Shown: in pieces, positions 1 through 5,925 of the stretch | Position numbering within the stretch: the stretch's first letter is position 1 | Layout of the letters: each line of letters begins with the position of its first letter | Origin: Aphodoplasma sp045592745 | GTDB lineage: Bacteria > Bacillota > Clostridia > UBA1381 > UMGS1253 | Direction of reading: 5' to 3' | Assembly (NCBI GenBank): GCA_045592745.1 | Contig: JAZNVH010000003.1 | Location: 1 to 11,565, forward strand | Length of the DNA: 11,565 nt | Program-made: the position numbers and the translations under genes | Notes under the pieces: model-generated | Told to the model about the DNA's origin: nothing | What the model saw: only the letters and a program-made list of their open reading frames with translations | The model's database searches: none

Positions 1-63
1 TTGTTCTCTCATTTCCATTATCTCTTTTTCATAATCTTTGATGTGTCTATAACTTCTTGGCAT
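1..63 (-). CDS. IS3-type transposase OrfA, N-terminal fragment (runs off window)
   Basis: Only the first 21 codons lie in the window. They read MPRSYRHIKDYEKEIMEM followed by REQ, an opening I recognise from the short helix-turn-helix OrfA proteins of IS3-family elements in Clostridia. The remainder, and any OrfB with the DDE integrase core, would lie left of the window. The start is supported by a GGGAGG Shine-Dalgarno (complement of 72-77) eight bases upstream. The SD lies inside a hairpin that can mask it (separate entry). The identification rests on remembered family sequence and a short stretch, so it could also be a stand-alone HTH protein. Confidence 0.6.
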   Translation of the reverse strand, partial: MPRSYRHIKDYEKEIMEMREQ

Positions 64-71
64 AAAAAATA

Positions 72-102
72 CCTCCCATGGTTTTTATTATACCATAGGA
101 GG
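72..102 (-). promoter_or_regulatory. RBS-masking hairpin with embedded -10 box, transposase start region
   Basis: Positions 72-82 and 92-102 are inverted repeats of 11 bases. In minus-strand RNA all 11 positions pair (one is G-U), while plus-strand RNA would have a C-A mismatch, so the minus strand is the better fold. The right-hand minus arm contains the GGGAGG SD of the transposase gene. A TATAAT -10 box (complement of 87-92) sits in the loop. A transcript started there lacks one arm and is translatable, whereas read-through RNA from outside would mask the SD. IS elements such as IS10 and IS50 are known to use this logic. On the plus strand a T7 tract follows (106-112), so a terminator role is also possible. 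Confidence 0.55.
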
Positions 103-165
103 CTCTTTTTTTCTATTGTTCGTTTTTACTGGTTCTGTTCAGTGAACTCGAAACTCTTTTTTTAT

Positions 166-831
166 TTAGTTGTTAAATGACGGTGCACTTGTCTGGTTAT
201 TTGCAAAAGCATTAGGGCCAGGTTCAGACATCGAAAAATACATCCTGGCAGCCTTTGTTGTACCAAAATCTCTATTAGATCCGGTGTTTTGTACTTTGTT
301 AAACGCATCACGGAACATTTGATTGTGAGCTTCTTCTCTGTTAAGAAGAAAATCTATTGTTTCTTTTACTTTTTTATCATCTATCTGGCGATACAAATAT
401 TCGTATACCACCTTTGCTCTCTGCTCAGATGCAATGTTACTTAAAAGGTCAGCGCACAAATCTCCCGTCACGGTAACATAATCAGAAGTCCACGAGTAGC
501 CCGAAGCATTTATAAGTCCGGGATTTAAGCCCAGAATAACATGTGATTGTATCTCACCCGCTCCTACTTTCGATGCGTCTACATCATGGCCGTTTAGTAA
601 ATTGATTGTCTGTGCAATCATTTCCATATGTCCAAGCTCCTCGGCGGCAATGTCGAGAAACAAATCCTTGATTTCGGGGTCTTTTATACGAAAGCTCTGG
701 GACATATACTGCATAGCAGCTTTCATTTCTCCATTTCCGCCTCCAAGCTGTTCTTGTAAAAGTACGGCATACTGTGGATTAGGCTTTTCAATTTCTACCG
801 GATGAAAAAGTATTTTTTCGTGTTTAAACAT
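166..831 (-). CDS. Manganese catalase family protein (CotJC/YdbD-like)
   Basis: This is a 221-residue ferritin-like four-helix protein of the Mn-catalase family, which disproportionates hydrogen peroxide at a dimanganese centre. Visible ligand candidates match the family pattern: E35 in the GNGEMKAAM helix, E65 and H68 in EELGHME, E136 in SEQRAK, and E166 or E167 with H169 in REEAHNQMF. The C-terminal 35 residues are Asn/Ser/Pro-rich and probably disordered, as in longer Mn catalases. The start at 831 has GGAGG (complement of 839-843) seven bases upstream. Relatives include the B. subtilis spore-coat protein CotJC, but no cotJA or cotJB partner is next to it here, so spore-coat location is only inference. 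It is probably monocistronic, because a strong terminator separates it from the upstream operon. I see no convincing sigma-A promoter in 832-937, and a sporulation sigma factor is possible. Confidence 0.92.
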   Translation of the reverse strand: MFKHEKILFHPVEIEKPNPQYAVLLQEQLGGGNGEMKAAMQYMSQSFRIKDPEIKDLFLDIAAEELGHMEMIAQTINLLNGHDVDASKVGAGEIQSHVILGLNPGLINASGYSWTSDYVTVTGDLCADLLSNIASEQRAKVVYEYLYRQIDDKKVKETIDFLLNREEAHNQMFRDAFNKVQNTGSNRDFGTTKAARMYFSMSEPGPNAFANNQTSAPSFNN

Positions 832-937
832 ATTTTAACCTCCAATCTAAATTACATTTTTATTCTTAGCAATCAAAGGAATATTATTCATTATTTTTTC
901 TGGTTTAATTTTTATGTGCTTTTATTTTACACAAATC

Positions 938-974
938 AAAAAAGCACCTGCATACATTATTGTATACAGGTGCT
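938..974 (-). terminator. Intrinsic terminator of the sugar-metabolism operon
   Basis: Minus-strand RNA folds a 14-bp stem (943-956 with 961-974) around a 4-base loop. It contains one G-U pair and is followed by a run of U (complement of 938-943). The stem begins about ten bases after the isomerase stop codon. The mismatch is C-A on the plus strand but G-U on the minus strand, which supports a minus-strand terminator. Confidence 0.9.
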
Positions 975-984
975 GAAACTATTT

Positions 985-1842
985 TTAATTTTCCGAAATC
1001 GTTTTCTTTAAGAAATCATAAGCAATTTTTATGTCTTTTTCAGGAGTATCGCCAACCTCTCGCTCGATTGTCAAAAACCCTTTATAACCAATTTCTTCAA
1101 GTGCCTTTAAATAATTCGGAAAATCCACACTGCCCGTTCCAAGCGGAACCTCCTCAAAATACTGAACGTCATTGAAGCCCTGCGGCACAGGATGAACCGC
1201 CTTATATATGAATTCGGGATTTCCAATGTTTAGACGGTTTCCGTCTTTTGCATGTGTATGAACGATGTAATCTTTTAGTGTATGAACTGCTTTTACGGGG
1301 TCATCGCCCGTAACCATCTTAAAGTTTGCAGGGTCAAGGTTTACCGCAACACCCGTCGAATGTAAATCATCCAAAAATCCTTTCAAAACATCTGCGGTTT
1401 CAGGCCCTGTTTCAATGGCAAAATGTGCATCCATGCTGTCTGCAAACTTAGAAAGCTCAAAACAAGCCTCCTGCATAATTTTATATCTTTCGTGATTTTT
1501 ATCACTTGGCACAACACCGATATGTGTTGTGACGATATCTGTTCCAAGGTCTTTTGCAAGCTCAACAATTCTCTTTGATTTTTCAATCAGCTCTGGATTC
1601 TTCTCTTTATTGCCAAATCCCATACCAAGATCGCCGCAAAGCGCAGAAAATACCAGACCTGCATCATTAACTTCCTTTTTCAGCTCTATTCTGTCAGATG
1701 CATCTAAGTTTTCAGGTGCATTATCACCCTTTGTTGCATACATTTGGATTCCGTTTGCACCAAGCTCGGCTGCCTTTTTTATTGCTTCACTTCTGCCAAG
1801 CTTAAACGATTCTAAAATTACGCCTATTGGGAAATTATACAT
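985..1842 (-). CDS. Sugar phosphate isomerase/epimerase, TIM barrel (AP endonuclease family 2)
   Basis: This 285-residue protein belongs to the xylose-isomerase-like TIM-barrel family (AP_endonuc_2), which includes myo-inosose dehydratase, tagatose/psicose 3-epimerases and hydroxypyruvate isomerase. Metal and catalytic candidates fall in the usual places at barrel strand ends: H107 in THIG, E144 in AIETGP, D170 in NLDPANF, H197 in VHTHAKD, and E260 in LTIERE. The acceptable start at 1842 has AGGAGA (complement of 1851-1856) upstream. It is the last gene of a tight block with two Gfo/Idh/MocA proteins, 20 bases after the preceding stop, and is followed by a terminator. That pairing is typical of inositol, keto-sugar or 3-keto-glycoside pathways, but the true substrate cannot be read from the sequence. 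No signal peptide is present, so it is cytoplasmic. Confidence 0.9.
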   Translation of the reverse strand: MYNFPIGVILESFKLGRSEAIKKAAELGANGIQMYATKGDNAPENLDASDRIELKKEVNDAGLVFSALCGDLGMGFGNKEKNPELIEKSKRIVELAKDLGTDIVTTHIGVVPSDKNHERYKIMQEACFELSKFADSMDAHFAIETGPETADVLKGFLDDLHSTGVAVNLDPANFKMVTGDDPVKAVHTLKDYIVHTHAKDGNRLNIGNPEFIYKAVHPVPQGFNDVQYFEEVPLGTGSVDFPNYLKALEEIGYKGFLTIEREVGDTPEKDIKIAYDFLKKTISEN

Positions 1843-1862
1843 TCAAAATCTCTCCTGACTTT

Positions 1863-2705
1863 TTAAATATTTATCCATGTAAATGGAGTTTCAAACGCTT
1901 TAAAGCCCGCCTGTCTTACTGCGATAACATCTATCGTCTGTTCGTGCGGCACAGGAACAACTCCCGTATCAAAAAACTCTATCATTGCATCAATAAAGAG
2001 TGAGAAATAATCAGACTCGATTTTATGTATATCCGCTGTATTATCATCATAACAAGCAGTAATACGAAAGCTTCTCGGACCTTCTGCAATGCGCTGATAC
2101 ATTTGAGCATATCTTCCATCCTCAAACTCGATTACAAGCGACGGATGCGCTTTATCCGAAATTGCCATAACCCTTTTTGCACGGCATTTCATAAGGCTCA
2201 TTATAGGCTCTATCTGATGTATCGAATAAATTTCATAGCTTCCGGGGCCTTCCGAATACACCTTGTAAATTTTATCTGTGTCAATTTTTTTAAGTTCCGT
2301 CACAAATCTTAGTGCCGAGCTTGAAAAACATTTTGTGCCGTGCTTATCTGCATTTTCGAATATTTTGATTGCGGTTTCCTTATCGGGCGCAAATGTTTTG
2401 TCTACATAGACAAGCTTTCCCGATTTTAGCGCAAGGTCGGTAAGCTCTAAATGCATTTCGGGATTATCAGGCGATAAAACTATAAGCAAATCGCTCTTCT
2501 CAATAACCTCTTCAATCGTGTCAAGAAGCTCAACTTTGTATTTTGCAGACCACTCTTTGCTTGTCATTCCTCCGATAGGACTGTCAATCTTTGCATAAGC
2601 ATAACAAACTTCATATCGTCCGTTTGACTGTTTTTTTATCATTTCGGGATAATTATTTGCATGAAACTCATCAAGATAATAATCTATAAAACCAATTTTT
2701 TTCAT
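1863..2705 (-). CDS. Divergent Gfo/Idh/MocA-like protein
   Basis: This 280-residue protein has the general plan of Gfo/Idh/MocA oxidoreductases: an N-terminal Rossmann-like half and a C-terminal alpha/beta half. It has clear departures from the family. The usual GxGxxG/A nucleotide loop after the first strand is replaced by KIGFIDYYLDEFHANNYP, which has no glycine-rich turn. The catalytic EKP motif appears as VDKTFAPD, keeping the lysine (K103) but losing Glu and Pro. SIHQIEPIMSLM (H163) resembles the family's GxHxxD catalytic helix with Glu for Asp. It is shorter than the usual 330-380 residues. It lies between a canonical Gfo/Idh/MocA enzyme (17-base gap) and an isomerase (20-base gap), so it may be a partner subunit or an enzyme with altered cofactor use. 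The start at 2705 is preceded by GGAGG. Confidence 0.8.
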   Translation of the reverse strand: MKKIGFIDYYLDEFHANNYPEMIKKQSNGRYEVCYAYAKIDSPIGGMTSKEWSAKYKVELLDTIEEVIEKSDLLIVLSPDNPEMHLELTDLALKSGKLVYVDKTFAPDKETAIKIFENADKHGTKCFSSSALRFVTELKKIDTDKIYKVYSEGPGSYEIYSIHQIEPIMSLMKCRAKRVMAISDKAHPSLVIEFEDGRYAQMYQRIAEGPRSFRITACYDDNTADIHKIESDYFSLFIDAMIEFFDTGVVPVPHEQTIDVIAVRQAGFKAFETPFTWINI

Positions 2706-2722
2706 ATCCGTTTCCTCCAGTC

Positions 2723-3784
2723 TTACAGCACAATTTCCTTGTGAGTTTCTGCCGAGCGATAAATTGCATCCATCATCTTTGATGTAAGGATGTTTATATC
2801 AATATGTGAAGGAAGCTTTTCTTTGCTTTCAATACAATCAACAAAAGCATTTATCTCATTTTTAAACATAGCCTCCATATCCATTCCTTCATTCATCTCG
2901 AAGGTTGTTTTTGTAAGCATACCATTCTTTGTTGAATAGAAGACAAAATCCTTTGTGTAATGGAGTCTTATGCCACCTTTGGTTCCGATAAAGTCAATAA
3001 ACATTTCATCCTCGCCAATGTTTTGTGCCCACGCACCGTTAAATGTAATAACAGGGCCATTTGTTCTTATCATACCTGTTACGCCCTCTTCAACATCGCA
3101 CACACCATCAAATGTCGGCGGTCCTGCCCACATTGATGTATAAACATACTCTTCCATAGGATTACCGAGCTTGCAGAATTTTTCTGCCGAAACCGTTTTT
3201 ACCTCAGGGTCACCGCAGCAATACATAACTATATCAAAAAAGTGTACGCCCCAGTCAATTGTGACACCGCCGCCCGCAACAGCCATATTTGTAAAATCGC
3301 CACCAAGACCGGGGATGCTTCTGTGCGCTCTGAAGCTTACATAAACCTGATAAACCTCACCAAGCTCATCTGTGTCAATAAGCTTTTTAATTTGTCTTAT
3401 ACCTGCATTAAAGCGGTTAACCACACCAATGTTTAATATTTTACCTGTTTCGTGCTGAACCTTTTGCATCTCAAGTGCCTCTGCATATGTTCTTGCAGCA
3501 GGCTTTTCACAAAGCACGTTTTTACCCGCTTTTAAAGCATCAATTGTGATAACCGAGTGCATATGGTTTGGTGTGCAAACAGAAATTGCCTCAATCTCTT
3601 TGTCTGCAAGCACTTCTTTGTAATCAGCAACGGCAATGCCGCAACCATAATCCTCAACTGCTTTTTGCGCTCTTTCTAAAATAATATCGCAAAAATACTT
3701 AATCTCTACCTTTTCATTTTGCAAATACGACGGTATATGACGTTTATTTGCAATTGTACCGCATCCTATAATAGCTATTTTCAT
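2723..3784 (-). CDS. Gfo/Idh/MocA family NAD(P)-dependent oxidoreductase
   Basis: This is a full-length 353-residue canonical member. Residues 1-120 form the Rossmann domain, opening MKIAIIGCGTIANKRH with the dinucleotide loop GCGTIA, and containing the family signature CEKPAARTY (E93, K94, P95). The C-terminal half holds the substrate domain with TIDWGVHFFDIVMY, in which D177 and H181 are the catalytic-helix residues. Such enzymes oxidise a hydroxyl of a sugar, inositol or glycoside, or reduce the ketone. It is the first gene of the three-gene block, with SD complement at 3793-3797, and lies 98 bases downstream of a co-oriented AraC regulator gene. That gap has only weak promoter matches, for example TTGTGT (3840-3845) and TATGTT (3817-3822) on the minus strand with a 17-base spacer. 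Substrate unknown. Confidence 0.93.
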   Translation of the reverse strand: MKIAIIGCGTIANKRHIPSYLQNEKVEIKYFCDIILERAQKAVEDYGCGIAVADYKEVLADKEIEAISVCTPNHMHSVITIDALKAGKNVLCEKPAARTYAEALEMQKVQHETGKILNIGVVNRFNAGIRQIKKLIDTDELGEVYQVYVSFRAHRSIPGLGGDFTNMAVAGGGVTIDWGVHFFDIVMYCCGDPEVKTVSAEKFCKLGNPMEEYVYTSMWAGPPTFDGVCDVEEGVTGMIRTNGPVITFNGAWAQNIGEDEMFIDFIGTKGGIRLHYTKDFVFYSTKNGMLTKTTFEMNEGMDMEAMFKNEINAFVDCIESKEKLPSHIDINILTSKMMDAIYRSAETHKEIVL

Positions 3785-3882
3785 AATATAAACCTCCTGA
3801 TTAATTTTATATCATAAACATAGCAGAAACCCGGCAAAAACACAACACCAAAACTTGCTTTTCAACCGTCTAAAATTTGCGC

Positions 3883-4740
3883 TCATACTTTACGATATTC
3901 ACTCGGACTCATAAAATATTCCTTTTTAAATGCCTGCCTGAAGGTATGCTGTGTACTGAAATTAAAATAATCCGATATTTCATTTATGCTAAGATTTGTT
4001 GTTTTAAGCATCTGCGCCGCTGTCTGAAGCTTCTTTTTTGTTATATATTCTTTTATGCTCATACCAACCTTTTCGGAAAAAATGTGAGAAAGATAATACT
4101 CGCTGTAAGAAAGCTCTTTGGCCACACTTTTTACGCTTTTTATATACATATACTCTCTGTCAATGTATCTTAGCGCCCTGTAAACAGCATAATTAGAGGT
4201 TGATGTGCTCTTTTTGTCAATATAATTTATATTCCCCTTATATATACGTGCAAGGGAAATCAAAATCTGTGAAAGATACAGATTTATCATAATATTTTTT
4301 TGCTCATCTTCCATATAAAATTCATTTAAAAGAAGCTCCGTAAGACGTTTTATGCTTCCGTCATCATCTTTGACAAAACAGCCGGTTTGCTCCCTCATCT
4401 TAAAAAACGCTTTTATATCCTCGCAGCACAAATTGCTGTTAAAACCTATACATATATATCTGAAATTCGCATCTTCATCTGCAACAATTTTATGCTTCAT
4501 ACCTTTTTTTATAAAGTGTATTTGTCCGCCTGTTATTTGCTCTGCTAAGTCATTCGAATAAAACTTTGCCCTTCCCGATACGGCATACGTAATCTCATCG
4601 CACTGCTGCACATGCTCTGCTATTTCACCTCCGCGAATAAGTGAAAGCTCGGACACCTGAAAAAGCTCTCCCGCAGGAATAATTATTTTATTGTTGGATA
4701 CCAGATAGTCATATAAAAAAACCCTGCTCGAAAACTCCAT
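3883..4740 (-). CDS. AraC family transcriptional regulator with N-terminal cupin sensor
   Basis: The protein has 285 residues. Residues 15-100 form a cupin-like ligand-binding domain (IPAGELFQVSELSLIRGGE, then GGQIHFIKKGMKHKI). Residues 187-285 form the paired helix-turn-helix DNA-binding domain, recognised from VKSVAKELSYSEYYLSHIFSEKVG in the first HTH and INEISDYFNFSTQHTFRQAFKKEY plus the terminal SPSEYRK in the second. The C-terminal signature is intact. It is co-oriented with, and immediately upstream of, the oxidoreductase/isomerase genes, and is therefore the probable activator of that block in response to a sugar. An SD (GGAGG, complement of 4748-4752) precedes the start. A TATAAT -10 (complement of 4784-4789) lies about 45 bases upstream, with a poor -35. 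Confidence 0.93.
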   Translation of the reverse strand: MEFSSRVFLYDYLVSNNKIIIPAGELFQVSELSLIRGGEIAEHVQQCDEITYAVSGRAKFYSNDLAEQITGGQIHFIKKGMKHKIVADEDANFRYICIGFNSNLCCEDIKAFFKMREQTGCFVKDDDGSIKRLTELLLNEFYMEDEQKNIMINLYLSQILISLARIYKGNINYIDKKSTSTSNYAVYRALRYIDREYMYIKSVKSVAKELSYSEYYLSHIFSEKVGMSIKEYITKKKLQTAAQMLKTTNLSINEISDYFNFSTQHTFRQAFKKEYFMSPSEYRKV

Positions 4741-4789
4741 ATCGCATCCTCCTTGCTCCCTCTTAATTTTTTATGTGCAACTTATTATA

Positions 4790-5028
4790 GCTCATACACA
4801 TCGCATTCATTTGCAATCGAACAAATAATACGCATCGCCTACCTCGAGTAAATTTACAGAGCACGTGCGTCCCTTTTCTGCTGCTCCGTGGCTCGTTCCC
4901 AAAGTATAAAGCTTCACTTTCCAACATCTCCTGTATTCACAAATATTATCAGAACTTCATTGCTTTTTCGTTCCAATCTTGTTCGAATTTAGAATAACAC
5001 AAAACATCAAAAAAATCAAGAAAATTCA
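4790..5028. other. Intergenic region between divergent araC-type gene and mntP
   Basis: I find no credible ORF and no RNA gene I recognise here. It holds several short perfect palindromes (GTAAATTTAC at 4848-4857, CTCGAG at 4844-4849, GCACGTGC at 4861-4868) and an imperfect hairpin linking 4859-4867 with CGTGGCTC near 4890. These could be operator sites for the AraC-family gene, but none matches a known site that I can name. Confidence 0.4.
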
Positions 5029-5057
5029 TTGACAAATCTGTCTATTTATGATATATT
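5029..5057 (+). promoter_or_regulatory. Sigma-A promoter of the riboswitch-mntP unit
   Basis: TTGACA at 5029-5034 and TATATT at 5052-5057 are separated by exactly 17 bases. The predicted start is near 5064, just before the aptamer. Confidence 0.88.
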
Positions 5058-5065
5058 ATCTTTCG

Positions 5066-5157
5066 TTGTGAGGGAGTAGCAAGCGTTTTTATAAAACGCA
5101 GTAAGTCAACATACTGACCAAAAAAGGTCTGGCTTACTTTAATATGCGAGACTCATG
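5066..5157 (+). ncRNA. yybP-ykoY manganese riboswitch aptamer
   Basis: The conserved loops of the Mn2+-sensing yybP-ykoY class are present: GGAGTAGC at 5073-5080 (L1 side) and GCGAGA at 5146-5151 (L3 side), plus GTCAACATACTGACC in the third stem. Visible helices are as follows. P1 pairs 5067-5072 with 5152-5157. A variable hairpin GCGTTTT/AAAACGC lies at 5083-5099. The P3 arm pairs GTAAG at 5101-5105 with CTTAC at 5133-5137, and GACC/GGTC closes around an A-rich loop at 5116-5129. The gene behind it is mntP, a known partner of this class. The class binds Mn2+ between L1 and L3. Confidence 0.93.
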
Positions 5158-5239
5158 TATATCTGTAAAGCTATACGTGTAGTCTGTCTCTTTTCGATTT
5201 CGATTACCGGATATGGTTTTGCATATTCGGTATTTTTTT
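5149..5239 (+). terminator. Riboswitch expression platform: anti-aptamer hairpin, antiterminator and intrinsic terminator
   Basis: Three mutually exclusive folds can be drawn. (a) 5149-5161 pairs with 5172-5185 (13 bp, one bulged U at 5180), consuming the 3' strand of aptamer P1. (b) 5172-5184 pairs with 5202-5213 (11 bp with one bulge and one mismatch), an antiterminator. (c) 5205-5215 pairs with 5222-5232 (11 bp, loop 5216-5221), followed by T7 at 5233-5239, a classic terminator. Mn2+ binding locks P1, frees the 5172-5184 strand for (b) and blocks (c). Without Mn2+, (a) forms and (c) terminates. This is an ON switch. Confidence 0.8.
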
Positions 5240-5259
5240 ATTTCACGGAGGATTTTAAA

Positions 5260-5847
5260 ATGAATTTTGGACTAAGCTTTTTTGTAACCAATATTATGCT
5301 TGGCATAGGTCTTGCCATGGACGCATTTTCAGTTTCGCTTGCAAACGGATTAAACGAGCCATGTATGAGAAAAGCAAAAATGTGTGCTATCGCAGGAATT
5401 TTTGCTTTTTTCCAGGCGCTTATGCCAATGCTTGGCTGGATATGCGTACACACTATTGCGCAGCATTTTAAAGCATTTGAAATGCTCATCCCATGGATTG
5501 CTCTTATTTTGCTTGGTTTTATCGGTACAAAAATGCTTATTGAAGGAATAAAAAACGAATCCGACGACCCGTGTTCAAACAAACGTCTTGGATTAACAGT
5601 GTTGATAGTGCAGGGCATTGCAACATCTATCGACGCACTCTCGGTTGGTTTTGCAATAGCGGATTATAATCTCATTTCGGCGCTTTTTGCCGCTCTTATT
5701 ATCGCTATCGTTACGTTTTGTATATGTCTGCCCGGTGTACTCATCGGCAGAAGCGCAGGTACAAAGCTCGCGGGAAAGGCAGGCATATTCGGCGGTCTTA
5801 TTCTCATTGGAATCGGAATAGAGATTTTTATATCAGGAATATTTTAA
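5260..5847 (+). CDS. mntP: MntP manganese efflux pump
   Basis: This 195-residue membrane protein of the MntP (YebN, former DUF204) family exports Mn2+ across the cytoplasmic membrane. Length and six hydrophobic segments match the family. The two diagnostic Asp motifs in repeated helices are present: GLAMDAFSVSLANG (D21) and SIDALSVGFA (D125). The family C-terminus GTKLAGKAGIFGGLILIGIG is also visible. I chose the ATG at 5260 rather than the longer frame from 5155 because GGAGG lies at 5247-5251 with good spacing and homologues begin here; the upstream frame overlaps the riboswitch. Expression is controlled by the manganese riboswitch in the leader. It is monocistronic, ending in a terminator. 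Confidence 0.96.
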   Translation: MNFGLSFFVTNIMLGIGLAMDAFSVSLANGLNEPCMRKAKMCAIAGIFAFFQALMPMLGWICVHTIAQHFKAFEMLIPWIALILLGFIGTKMLIEGIKNESDDPCSNKRLGLTVLIVQGIATSIDALSVGFAIADYNLISALFAALIIAIVTFCICLPGVLIGRSAGTKLAGKAGIFGGLILIGIGIEIFISGIF

Positions 5848-5857
5848 TAAAAAAATT

Positions 5858-5886
5858 AAGCTGTGATTTTTATCACAGCTTTTTTA
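5858..5886. terminator. Bidirectional terminator between mntP and the nuclease gene
   Basis: A 10-bp perfect stem AAGCTGTGAT / ATCACAGCTT (5858-5867 with 5872-5881) has a TTTT loop. It is followed by T on the plus side (5880-5885) and preceded by A (5849-5855), so it serves both converging genes. Confidence 0.9.
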
Positions 5887-5925
5887 ATGAACTTAACCTC
5901 ACAGATATTTTAAAAAAATCAGTTA

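Noticed and set aside
802..1175. Two short plus-strand frames across the catalase-isomerase gap
   Set aside because: They overlap a strong minus-strand terminator and a conserved gene, lack ribosome binding sites and have low-complexity composition.
4844..4900. SRP RNA or other small RNA gene suggested by GGAGCAGC on the minus strand
   Set aside because: The surrounding bases do not give the SRP apical loop, and no long continuous stem can be drawn.
5155..5259. N-terminal 35-codon extension of MntP
   Set aside because: It overlaps the riboswitch and terminator, has no SD, and would place a non-family segment before the first helix.
166..5847. A functional manganese regulon linking the Mn catalase with mntP
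   Set aside because: The genes are about 4.4 kb apart on opposite strands with separate terminators, and no riboswitch or MntR-like site is visible before the catalase. Proximity alone is weak evidence.
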